From: Ruminococcaceae bacterium UBA1865
GTDB lineage: Bacteria > Bacillota > Clostridia > Oscillospirales > Acutalibacteraceae
Assembly: GCA_002338255.1 (NCBI GenBank)
Contig: DDHX01000060.1
Coordinates: 45,174 to 58,038 of the forward strand
Length of the DNA stretch: 12,865 nt
Reading direction: 5' to 3'
Below, in pieces: positions 1 through 6,677 of the stretch (its first letter is position 1; each line of letters begins with the position of its first letter). The position numbers and the translations under genes were made by a program. The notes beneath the pieces were generated by a model that saw only the letters and a list, made by a program, of their open reading frames with translations, was not told the DNA's origin and ran no database searches.

Positions 1-1308
1 TTCACCGCAGCTGTTGCGTAAATCAATCATATATCTATTGATCTGGTTAAGAACTTTATCAAGCGCCTTGTTTTTACCCTTATAATCCTTTTTCACTTTA
101 TAGAACTGCGTTTTATAAAGTTCTGACGAAAACATTTCCCTTGACCGGTCAATCAGGTTGTGAGCTTCATCAATCAAAAAAGCGTAATCTCCATTGTTCT
201 CGGCAAAAAAGCGTCTTAGATATGCCCTTGGGTCAAAGACATAGTTGTAATCACAGATAACACAGTCAACCCACATCGAGATATCAAGCGAAAGTTCAAA
301 CGGACAGACCCTGTTCTTTTTGGCGTATTCTTCAACCGTGTTTCTTGTAAAATAATCACAGTTTTTGATTGCGTCAAGAATTGCGCCGTTAATACGGTCA
401 TAATGCCCCTTGGCATATTCACAATACTCCGGATTACAGGCCGGCTTTTCGCAAAAGCATATTTTTTCTTTTGCGGTAAGCGTTAACGTCTTCATTTTAA
501 GGCCGCCTGAGCGCATTCTAATAAATGCTTCCTCCGCAACCTGACGGGTGATTGTTTTTGCTGTTAGGTAAAATATTTTTGAAGTTTTGCCTTCCCCCAT
601 CGCCTTGACTGCCGGGAAAAGAGTGGAAATTGTTTTGCCGGTTCCGGTTGGCGCCTGCACAAAAAGCTTTTTCCCTCTGTCAATTGTCCTGTAAGCGCCA
701 ACGGCAAGCTTCCTCTGACCTTTTCGATAAGCGGGAAAAGGAAATTGCAGAGCCTTAATTGTCGAATTTCGATGTTTTTCCCATTGCGCTGTAAAATTAG
801 CCCAAACCGAGTATTTCCGAATCAGCTCTGTGAGAAATTGTTCGAGTTCACTGAATTTGAAAGATTTTATAAAACGCTTTATTTCGTTTGTATCCAAATT
901 AAAATAAGTTAATTGAACAGAAATCTCGGTCAATTCGTTCTGAGCGGCGTAAATATAGGCGTAGCACTTTGCCTGCGCCCAATGTGTACTGTTGAAATCT
1001 TCATCAATGAAGTTCATAGGCAAAACCGTTGTCTTGATTTCGTCAATGACAGTGATGCCTTCGTCGCTGAAGATGCCGTCGGCACGTCCCTCAAGAGTAT
1101 AACTGATCTCTTCATCGTCAAATTCCGCTGACAGAGACACTTCGCTTTTATAGTCATGATATAATTTAATATTATCTTTTTGTATGTTGCGGTGCGCTTT
1201 GGCGCCTTCATACATTCTGTCTTTTTCAACATATCTGCTATCAATGTCACCGGAGCGCATAATGAATTCAACCAGTCGCCTGATCGGAAGCTTTATTCTG
1301 TTTTCCAT
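1..1308 (-). CDS. DinG/XPD-type ATP-dependent DNA helicase with N-terminal PD-(D/E)XK nuclease domain, partial (C-terminus outside window)
   Basis: The frame is open for 436 codons from an ATG at 1308 to the window edge, with no stop; the 3' part is missing. The N-terminal ~110 residues look like a RecB/Cas4-type nuclease: D77 in GRADGIF, then the E90-I-K92 signature in VIDEIKTT. A superfamily 2 helicase core follows, with Walker A APTGTGKT (residues 219-226) and the DEAH box (380-383). Between them lie cysteines C284, C286, C291, C296, C317 and C335. XPD/DinG helicases bind a 4Fe-4S cluster in this place, so some of these are probably ligands. The expected role is ATP-driven 5'-3' unwinding of DNA in repair or of R-loops, with possible coupled nuclease action; that is inferred from the family. 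A GGGAG ribosome binding site (1315-1319) lies 6 bases before the ATG. The helicase C-terminal half (motifs IV-VI) should lie to the left of the window. Confidence 0.9.
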   Translation of the reverse strand, partial: MENRIKLPIRRLVEFIMRSGDIDSRYVEKDRMYEGAKAHRNIQKDNIKLYHDYKSEVSLSAEFDDEEISYTLEGRADGIFSDEGITVIDEIKTTVLPMNFIDEDFNSTHWAQAKCYAYIYAAQNELTEISVQLTYFNLDTNEIKRFIKSFKFSELEQFLTELIRKYSVWANFTAQWEKHRNSTIKALQFPFPAYRKGQRKLAVGAYRTIDRGKKLFVQAPTGTGKTISTLFPAVKAMGEGKTSKIFYLTAKTITRQVAEEAFIRMRSGGLKMKTLTLTAKEKICFCEKPACNPEYCEYAKGHYDRINGAILDAIKNCDYFTRNTVEEYAKKNRVCPFELSLDISMWVDCVICDYNYVFDPRAYLRRFFAENNGDYAFLIDEAHNLIDRSREMFSSELYKTQFYKVKKDYKGKNKALDKVLNQINRYMIDLRNSCGE

Positions 1309-1397
1309 TTAATTCTCCCGAAATTTTAATTTCTGCTCTTATCTTAATTCGCCAAAACTCACATTGAATCGACCAGCAAACCGCTTCCCAATCGTTC

Positions 1398-1928
1398 TCA
1401 TTTTATAAATATACTTTTTTTATTTGCCTGAAAATCATTCGATAATAGGTCAATGGCTAATTCTTCAATCGCCGAAACAGTGGCAGCGATGCAAAGTATA
1501 TTCATCAGCGTATTCGACCGGATAACGGTAAGCACCAAAGGAAATAGAAATAACATGAATCCGGTAATCTTATTTCCGTATGTATGAAGCATTCCAAAAG
1601 TTTTGTATTTTACAAATACGACCACGACTGAAATCAGCCTGATCATTCCAATAAGAATGACCCATATTAAAATTTGCACGGTTGGATTTACAATCGGATA
1701 CAGTATTATAATCAGCACAGTAATCATAATGAAATCGGCAAAAGAGTCAAGTTTTTCGCCCAACCTACTTGTTGTGCCGGTTTTTCTTGCTATATAGCCG
1801 TCTAACATATCGCTGACACCACAAAAAATATAAATGATAATGAAGGTTGCGCTGAGTGGCTTTGTCAAAGCCAACGTAAAAGTAAGCAATATTCTCGCTG
1901 ATGAAATAAAATTCGCTACTGACCTCAT
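1398..1928 (-). CDS. CDP-alcohol phosphatidyltransferase family membrane protein
   Basis: A 176-residue integral membrane enzyme carrying the complete CDP-alcohol phosphatidyltransferase signature: D40, D43-G44, A47-R48, G57, D61 and D65, all eight positions present. Family members transfer a phosphatidyl group from CDP-diacylglycerol to an alcohol such as glycerol-3-phosphate, serine or inositol, with the aspartates holding divalent metal. The N-terminal NFISSARILLTF segment resembles the amphipathic start of PgsA-like proteins. Several hydrophobic segments follow (roughly 24-40, 66-98, 120-140 and 143-160). The start has an AGGTGG site 4-5 bases upstream. The length is slightly short for housekeeping PgsA, so this may be a second, specialised synthase; the alcohol acceptor cannot be read from sequence. 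It lies 89 bases upstream of the helicase in the same direction and is divergent from the M20 peptidase gene. Confidence 0.88.
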   Translation of the reverse strand: MRSVANFISSARILLTFTLALTKPLSATFIIIYIFCGVSDMLDGYIARKTGTTSRLGEKLDSFADFIMITVLIIILYPIVNPTVQILIWVILIGMIRLISVVVVFVKYKTFGMLHTYGNKITGFMLFLFPLVLTVIRSNTLMNILCIAATVSAIEELAIDLLSNDFQANKKSIFIK

Positions 1929-2002
1929 TGAACCACCTCGCTAATTATAATCATAAAAGGTTGAAAAAGTGCAGATAAATCGTATCATTTTCAAAGATAT
2001 AT

Positions 2003-2031
2003 CAACATTATTCTGAAATATCGTTTATAAT
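2003..2031 (+). promoter_or_regulatory. Candidate sigma-A promoter for the M20 gene
   Basis: A perfect TATAAT at 2026-2031 has a TCAACA box (4 of 6 to TTGACA) about 18 bases upstream. The implied transcript would start near 2038 and give a leader of about 30 bases before the ATG at 2068. It sits in the 139-base divergent spacer shared with the phosphatidyltransferase gene. Seen in sequence; function is inferred. Confidence 0.45.
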
Positions 2032-2067
2032 ATAGGAAAACATTGAAATAAAGAAGGCATAAACACT

Positions 2068-3240
2068 ATGAATTCAGAAAATGCCACATCGTCATCGGCT
2101 ATAGATGTTGAAAAGCTCCTAAAAACCACCAGTGATTTGGTAAAAATCAAAAGCACCAATCCCCCGGGGCTTGAAGGGGCTGTTGGAAAATATTTAATTG
2201 AGTTTTTTCAAAAGGGATCGATAGAAACCCGATCTTTCCCCGTAGAAAACGGGCGATTTGATGTGGTCGCAAGAATTCCGGGCAAAAGCAGCTCTTCCCC
2301 CCTTGCCTTTACGGGGCATATGGATGTTGTTCCTGTCAGCGAAAAGGAAGTTACCCGCTGGAATACCTCTCCGTTTTCAGGCGAAATCCATGAAGGTTTC
2401 CTTTATGGACGCGGCTCTTCCGATATGAAGGGCGGTTTGGCAAGCGCCATGGTCGCAATGGAAGAGATTGTTAAAAAAGGCATTACGCCGTCTGAAGATA
2501 TCTATTTGATTGTGACGGTCGACGAGGAAGACAGCATGAAAGGCTCCAAGGCTCTGTTAAAAGAGTCTTTTCTTGATACGATTCCGCTCATCATCGTTTG
2601 TGAACCAACGAGTTTGAAAATCTGCACCGCAGGCAAAGGCCGAACCTATGCAAATTTAAAGATCACAGGGCAGACGGGGCATGGCTCCCAAGGCAAAGGG
2701 CATAACGTCATCGATTTTACCAGGCTACTTTTGAACAAAATGAAAGAAACCACTTTCCCCGAGTATGAAAACACTCCCTATGGGGACTCCTTTTGGCAAG
2801 CGCTAAGCATCAATGCCGGTATAGAGCCTTGCGTTGTTCCCGACGAGCTAAATCTAAAAGTGGATGCCCGGCTTGTCCCGAACCACAAAACGGAAGCAAT
2901 CTGGGGTGAAATGGAAAAACTCCTCAGCCAGTTAAAAATTGAAAATCCCGGATATGAAGGGACAATTGAAATCATCGATCAGCGCGAAGGCTGGGCTTTG
3001 CCTTCTACAGCTCCAATTATTTCAAAAGTCAAAGGGATTTATGAAAATTTACATATTCCATTTGAAACAACTTTTTTTGCCGGCACTACAGACGGTTCCA
3101 TTTTTCAAAAAAAAGGTATGGACTGCATTATCCTTGGGCCCGGAAATTTAGGCTGTGTCCACAAGGAAAATGAAAAAGTCGCGATTCAAGAACTGATTGA
3201 CAGCTGTAAAATCTATTTTGAGATTATGCGGCAATTCTAA
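2068..3240 (+). CDS. M20 family metallopeptidase (ArgE/DapE-like deacylase)
   Basis: A 390-residue M20 zinc hydrolase and the only plus-strand gene in the window. Metal and catalytic positions are all visible: H84 and D86 in TGHMDVVP, bridging D119 in GRGSSDMKGG, catalytic E153 with metal ligand E154 in VDEED, a further acidic position E179 in CEPTS, and C-terminal H365 in GCVHKENE. The STNPPG segment at 29-34 is typical of the ArgE/DapE/CPG2 branch. H205 in TGHGSQ lies in the inserted dimerisation domain. Members cleave amide bonds of N-acylated amino acids or small peptides in the cytoplasm, for example N-acetylornithine or N-succinyl-diaminopimelate. The substrate here cannot be assigned, since no arginine or lysine biosynthesis genes are nearby. 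The ribosome binding site GAAGG (2053-2057) is 10 bases from the ATG, a slightly long spacing. It converges on the GNAT gene at 3321. Confidence 0.92.
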   Translation: MNSENATSSSAIDVEKLLKTTSDLVKIKSTNPPGLEGAVGKYLIEFFQKGSIETRSFPVENGRFDVVARIPGKSSSSPLAFTGHMDVVPVSEKEVTRWNTSPFSGEIHEGFLYGRGSSDMKGGLASAMVAMEEIVKKGITPSEDIYLIVTVDEEDSMKGSKALLKESFLDTIPLIIVCEPTSLKICTAGKGRTYANLKITGQTGHGSQGKGHNVIDFTRLLLNKMKETTFPEYENTPYGDSFWQALSINAGIEPCVVPDELNLKVDARLVPNHKTEAIWGEMEKLLSQLKIENPGYEGTIEIIDQREGWALPSTAPIISKVKGIYENLHIPFETTFFAGTTDGSIFQKKGMDCIILGPGNLGCVHKENEKVAIQELIDSCKIYFEIMRQF

Positions 3241-3268
3241 TCATAAAATCTGTGGATGAATTCTTCCA

Positions 3269-3299
3269 TGTGCTAATGTGGTTTTATCAAATTAGCACA
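3269..3299. terminator. Hairpin between convergent genes, possible bidirectional terminator
   Basis: TGTGCTAAT (3269-3277) and ATTAGCACA (3291-3299) form a perfect 9-bp stem with a 13-base loop. The hairpin falls in the 80-base gap between the stops of the convergent M20 and GNAT genes, where a shared terminator is expected. The T-tract after the stem is weak on both strands (AATTTCTC on plus), so termination efficiency is uncertain. Confidence 0.5.
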
Positions 3300-3320
3300 A
3301 TTTCTCAAGCAGAGGACTCC

Positions 3321-3884
3321 TCAGTCTTTTTGCCAGTCCGATCTTAAAATTGCGTAAGTGGCTAAGTCACAAAATTCACCTGTATTGTTTTTACCAGCTT
3401 GCCTCCTGATACCTTCGTATTGCATACCGCTCTTAATCATGACTTTTCCCGAGGCAGGGTTTTTCGTATCATGGCAAGCTTGTATTCTCCTAAAGCTGAC
3501 CTTGTCAAAAAGAAAATTTTCGACTGCGATCAAAGCTTCTGTCATAATGCCTTTATTCCAATATCTTTTTGAGAGGCAATAACCAATTTCACAACAATCC
3601 AAATCTTCAATAATCTGAACGACATCTATGCCCCCTATGACTTGACCGGTTTCCTTGGACTCAATACACCAACGATAGTAATTATCAGCGCCATATTGAT
3701 CAATCCATGAAGAGAGAACATATTTCGTTACATTTATATCCTGATGTGATGTCCATGTCATATATTTAGTCACATCATCATCATTTGCCCAGTTGTGAAA
3801 CATATCTTCGGCATCGCGGAGTTCAAACTTCCGTAAAATAAGTCTATCGGTCTCTATTTTTAGAGTTCCTATATTTTTTATCAT
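3321..3884 (-). CDS. GNAT N-acetyltransferase, RimJ/RimL type
   Basis: A 187-residue single-domain GNAT. It starts with the RimJ/RimL-type ETDRLILRKFELRD strand (residues 11-24). The acetyl-CoA binding motif A follows at about 99-126, with EIGYCLSKRYWNKGIMTEA containing the pyrophosphate loop W-N-K-G-I-M-T. Motif B, at 142-154, runs N-P-A-S-G-K-V-M-I-K-S-G-M. Such enzymes acetylate protein N-termini, ribosomal proteins, or small amines and antibiotics; the substrate here is unknown. AGGAAG (3891-3896) is 6 bases from the ATG. It lies 60 bases downstream of the kinase-like gene in the same direction and is probably co-transcribed with it. A nested inverted repeat lies at the junction. Confidence 0.88.
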   Translation of the reverse strand: MIKNIGTLKIETDRLILRKFELRDAEDMFHNWANDDDVTKYMTWTSHQDINVTKYVLSSWIDQYGADNYYRWCIESKETGQVIGGIDVVQIIEDLDCCEIGYCLSKRYWNKGIMTEALIAVENFLFDKVSFRRIQACHDTKNPASGKVMIKSGMQYEGIRRQAGKNNTGEFCDLATYAILRSDWQKD

Positions 3885-3925
3885 GTAAATCTTCCTCTTT
3901 ATTCACTTCCATGATTTGTTATATA

Positions 3926-3984
3926 AGTAGCCACAATGGGTTCATCAGTCATCAATCACTGATGTTTCTTCCAAGGTGGCTACT
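3926..3984. repeat. Nested inverted repeat across the kinase stop codon
   Basis: An outer perfect 9-bp pair, AGTAGCCAC (3926-3934) with GTGGCTACT (3976-3984), encloses an inner perfect 7-bp pair, CATCAGT (3943-3949) with ACTGATG (3958-3964). The whole can fold as one long two-part stem over 59 bases. One outer arm and the inner hairpin overlap the end of the kinase reading frame, whose stop is at 3945-3947. There is no T-tract on the minus strand after it (TATATAAC), so it is not a standard intrinsic terminator. It may protect or process the message between the kinase and GNAT cistrons. Confidence 0.5.
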
Positions 3985-4547
3985 GTTTGCTTTAATGATG
4001 TGTTAAATTCTTCATCGGAGGAGTTTTTAAAAATAATAAAATCATCTTTGATGTTAGGATCATCTAAAGCAACAGGAACATCAAAATTACACGTAGAAAT
4101 ATATTCATCCCAATGCGTTAGTTTCCAAGTGTCCCTGTCGGAATTTCTTTTGACCATCCTTTGCCGGCAAACCTCTATTGAAGTTTCTACCCATATGACA
4201 ACAAGAGAAGTATTCTTTTCCTTTAATTTTGCTTTCAGCTCATTGATATAGCGTGTATCACGTATTTCTTTCGTAAACGGTGCGTTAATGAGTACGATGT
4301 CATCATAGTTCAATGCTTCCAAGGCAAGGGCTACAATTGTTTCATATTCATAATCCCTGATATTTTTATTAAAAAAGTCGGAACTTCTGTCATATTCTTT
4401 CCCCGCCGCAATAAAAATCTGTTTTGACAGCGGTATCAGCGTATCTTTATCCAGATAAACTACATGGCTCAACGCTGCGGCAAGCTGTTTTGAAACATAA
4501 GTTTTTCCACATGCCGGCGGAGATGTTACAATAATAAATTTTTTCAC
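3945..4547 (-). CDS. P-loop ATP-binding kinase-like protein
   Basis: A 200-residue P-loop NTPase of the adenylate/shikimate/chloramphenicol-phosphotransferase-like kinase fold. The phosphate-binding loop SPPACGKT spans residues 9-16, with K15 and T16. D33-K34-D35 follows strand 2, a place where small kinases put a substrate-binding or catalytic aspartate. VVIWVE (116-121) precedes a lid-like arginine-rich helix, CRQRMVKRNSDRDTW, with R130, R134 and R138. It probably phosphorylates a small molecule or polyol, but the substrate is not readable. The start is GTG, supported by a perfect AGGAGG at 4553-4558 five bases upstream; the next amino acids are KKFIIV, which leads straight into strand 1. 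GNAT1 follows 60 bases downstream. A kinase plus an acetyltransferase recalls small-molecule modification or resistance pairs, but this is only suggestive. Confidence 0.75.
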   Translation of the reverse strand: MKKFIIVTSPPACGKTYVSKQLAAALSHVVYLDKDTLIPLSKQIFIAAGKEYDRSSDFFNKNIRDYEYETIVALALEALNYDDIVLINAPFTKEIRDTRYINELKAKLKEKNTSLVVIWVETSIEVCRQRMVKRNSDRDTWKLTHWDEYISTCNFDVPVALDDPNIKDDFIIFKNSSDEEFNTSLKQTVATLEETSVIDD

Positions 4548-4610
4548 AAGAACCTCCTGATTTTATTTCTCATTCCCAAACACCGTATTTTTCCATTAGG
4601 CTTATATACC

Positions 4611-4638
4611 AATTTAATAATATCACGAATTCTGACAA
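4611..4638 (-). promoter_or_regulatory. Candidate promoter for kinase-GNAT1 unit
   Basis: TTGTCA (5 of 6 to TTGACA) at 4633-4638 on the minus strand is followed after 16 bases by TAAATT (4 of 6 to TATAAT) at 4611-4616. It lies downstream of the 4677-4710 terminator and about 65 bases upstream of the GTG start, which fits a new transcription unit. The -10 box is weak. Confidence 0.35.
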
Positions 4639-4676
4639 AATCAAAGCGATATCTCTTTAAACGCGGCATAGCCGTG

Positions 4677-4710
4677 AAAAGGCTACTATTCATAGAATTA
4701 GCAGCCTTTT
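4677..4710. terminator. Strong A/T-flanked hairpin terminator, probably bidirectional
   Basis: The stem is about 14 bp, from AAAAGGCT... to ...AGCCTTTT, with one mismatch, one bulged T and a three-base ATA loop (4692-4694). The outer A4/T4 pairs supply the oligo-U on either strand, as in many bidirectional intrinsic terminators. It lies about 70 bases beyond the GNAT2 stop and would end the VanW-GNAT2 message. Confidence 0.7.
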
Positions 4711-4778
4711 CTAATAAATTCAATTCATTGTTAATAATGAGCCGTTTGTTGCTGATGCATAAGCGGCAACGATGGTAT

Positions 4779-5537
4779 TTAGCTTATAGGAGATTGCATT
4801 TTGGAATAAAGTTCTGCCCATGCCGGAAAAAATCCAGAACTGATCGCTATGTTCTGCGAGTAGATATGGGATTCTGCGGTGCCGTAAAACGGCGTTTTTC
4901 CGCGTTCTAAAATCTCTTTCTTTAAGAGCGAAACAAGATTTGTTCCTACCCCTCTGCCACGGTATTCAGGCAAAACGTCAATTCCGATTTGCCACATGGT
5001 TTCGCTGTCTGCGCTGGCACCCGCAATACCCATTATGCAATCCGAATCAAAAGCGGCAACTGCAAGTACATCCGGGTGGTTGTTATCAAATGCAAACGCT
5101 TCTCCAAATCGATTGTCACCTTTAAACTGCAAAATGTCTTCATAATCATACCACTTTACATTTGTAATCGGTTTTACCTCCGATTTTTTGGGATCGGGCA
5201 AATAATAATGGTGAGCGGAGGCAATCTCGTGCCCAAATTCATGCAGCTTTTTATCGATTGCCCGCAGTTTGGGGTATTCGAAAAACCATGCGGCATTCTT
5301 TTTTGATAGCTGTTCTTCGCACCAAGGCATTATTTCAGGTGATGCGCTGATAATTGCTCTGCCGCCAAAACAGACTATTTTAAAAAAGCATCCATCACTG
5401 CCGTAAATGCGTCTGCCCTCCAAGAGTTTATTCTCAACGATTGTATTTTCTGACTTTTCAAAATCAGACAGCTGGCAATTATAGTCGAGTGCCAGCTGGG
5501 CTTTCGCAATTTCAATAATTTCAGTTTTCGTGTACAT
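4779..5537 (-). CDS. GNAT family acetyltransferase, long form
   Basis: A 252-residue protein with a GNAT domain in its C-terminal half. The acetyl-CoA motif is clear: IGIDVLPEYRGRGVGTNLV, with R193-G194-R195-G196-V197-G198 as the pyrophosphate loop. A B-motif-like SQNIAISSGFFPAW follows at about 227-240. The N-terminal ~120 residues are a separate alpha/beta region that I do not recognise beyond this longer GNAT subgroup; HEIASAHHYYLPDP at 103-116 is notably histidine- and tyrosine-rich. The substrate is unknown. The frame also offers an ATG five codons earlier at 5552, but that one has no Shine-Dalgarno. The chosen ATG has GGTGG (5543-5547) upstream at 5 bases' distance. It follows VanW by 66 bases with no terminator visible, so the two are probably one operon, ended by the hairpin at 4677-4710. 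Confidence 0.85.
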   Translation of the reverse strand: MYTKTEIIEIAKAQLALDYNCQLSDFEKSENTIVENKLLEGRRIYGSDGCFFKIVCFGGRAIISASPEIMPWCEEQLSKKNAAWFFEYPKLRAIDKKLHEFGHEIASAHHYYLPDPKKSEVKPITNVKWYDYEDILQFKGDNRFGEAFAFDNNHPDVLAVAAFDSDCIMGIAGASADSETMWQIGIDVLPEYRGRGVGTNLVSLLKKEILERGKTPFYGTAESHIYSQNIAISSGFFPAWAELYSKMQSPIS

Positions 5538-5603
5538 ATTGCCACCATCCATTGTTTGTATTCTAATGTCCTGATCGTAAATTCGGAAAGGTTTATTTGA
5601 TAT

Positions 5604-6437
5604 TTATTGATTGCTTTCGATGATCGTGAGATCACTGGTATCATACATTACTTTTGCGTGATTTTTTTTAAGCAGTTCTTTTGTTAAAAGTTTACCTGTC
5701 TTTTTATCAAAACATTCCCGATAGATGCAGTTGTTGCGAAATACTCCGTCCTGTTCTTTAGAAAAAAATTCATCTTCCACTTTAATATGATATTTGCATT
5801 GAAGTTCCTTATCCGTGCGTAATTCTCCGCACAAATATTCCGATGTAGTATAAATGATAAGCTGAAAAATGTTATCTGTTGTATTTTTAAAGCAGTAATC
5901 AAGATAATTATACATAATTGAAGTTCCCACTCCGAACGGAATCTGCCTGCCATAATCGGGAAATAAATCCATCATATCATGATGATGGTGTTCAACAATC
6001 TGCATTGGAGTATGCAAAATCATCCAGTGTATTAAATTTGTAAATTGGCACATACCGCCGCCAACATCTTTTCCCAATCCCCCGTTGCTGATTGTCAAAC
6101 CTTCTATATATCCCTTTTTTACCGTGCAGGAGCCTACTAACTTCCAAAACGAAAAGTATTCCCCCGGGCGTATCAAAACATTTGAAACTTTGGGTGCGGC
6201 AATACTTAAATTTACCGCTTTGTTTTCTTGCAGATTCGCGTCTACATTTCCCAGTTTTCGACGGATTAATGATTTATGGCTGTATACTAAAACAGGCAGA
6301 ATTTCACTGCTTTTTGTTACTGCGAATTTTTTAAACCCAATTAGGTTATGAATATGGCGCACTACCCGGCATTTCAGTAATGATATCTTATATGTAAACG
6401 GTGATATCTCGCAGAAAAGTTTACGTTTTTTCTCCAT
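5604..6437 (-). CDS. VanW family protein
   Basis: A 277-residue protein matching the VanW family by its typical opening KRKLFCEISPFTYKISL and its core. From residue ~90 the core shows RPGEYFSFWKLVG, then TISNGG, the glycine-rich GGGMCQFTN (126-134), and a histidine run EHHHHD (149-154) before LFPDYGRQIPFGVGTS. VanW occurs in VanB-type vancomycin resistance clusters, but its biochemical role is not established and most homologues lie outside such clusters. No vanH, vanB, vanX or vanRS genes are in this window. The frame stays open 33 codons further to a TTG at 6536, but that start has no ribosome binding site and would sit almost on the predicted transcript start. The ATG at 6437 has GGAG 9 bases upstream and matches where the family normally begins. 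Likely co-transcribed with GNAT2. Confidence 0.9.
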   Translation of the reverse strand: MEKKRKLFCEISPFTYKISLLKCRVVRHIHNLIGFKKFAVTKSSEILPVLVYSHKSLIRRKLGNVDANLQENKAVNLSIAAPKVSNVLIRPGEYFSFWKLVGSCTVKKGYIEGLTISNGGLGKDVGGGMCQFTNLIHWMILHTPMQIVEHHHHDMMDLFPDYGRQIPFGVGTSIMYNYLDYCFKNTTDNIFQLIIYTTSEYLCGELRTDKELQCKYHIKVEDEFFSKEQDGVFRNNCIYRECFDKKTGKLLTKELLKKNHAKVMYDTSDLTIIESNQ

Positions 6438-6545
6438 CTCTTGATTCTCCACTTCATAATCTAAGCTTAGTTTTGTTACAGCAGTAGGCTTGCAGTACGA
6501 AACTTTCCAACCATATAAATCCACAAATAATTCCAATACTATACT

Positions 6546-6573
6546 ATAATAGCACTATATTTTTGTATTGCAA
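6546..6573 (-). promoter_or_regulatory. Candidate promoter for VanW-GNAT2 unit
   Basis: On the minus strand TTGCAA (4 of 6) at 6568-6573 is followed after 16 bases by TATTAT (5 of 6) at 6546-6551. It lies just downstream of the AraC terminator. The transcript would begin near 6539, leaving a leader of about 100 bases to the ATG at 6437 and arguing against the TTG start at 6536. Confidence 0.5.
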
Positions 6574-6595
6574 TCATTTTCATCCAATGGAACGT

Positions 6596-6626
6596 AAAAA
6601 ACGCCCCTACAAAATGTAAGGGCGTT
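6596..6626 (-). terminator. Intrinsic terminator of the AraC-type regulator gene
   Basis: On the minus strand AACGCCCTTAC and GTAGGGGCGTT form an 11-position stem with one mismatch around an ATTTT loop, followed directly by a run of six T. This is a textbook Rho-independent terminator, 52 bases past the regulator's stop codon. Confidence 0.85.
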
Positions 6627-6677
6627 CAATCTGCGTGTTTGCTCCCTCAGAACCCAAGAGTGTTCTCGAAGTCGGCC

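Larger units (their letters stand above)
4548..4778. other. 231-base intergenic spacer with promoter candidate and terminator
   Basis: No convincing gene lies here. Reading on the minus strand, it holds the end signal of the GNAT2 unit (hairpin 4677-4710), then a possible promoter for the kinase (4611-4638), then the kinase ribosome binding site. A small CGGC-ATA-GCCG hairpin lies next to the terminator at about 4661-4676. Confidence 0.5.

Noticed and set aside
4674..4910. 78-codon plus-strand frame starting with GTG
   Set aside because: It starts inside the terminator hairpin and runs antisense into GNAT2; no ribosome binding site.
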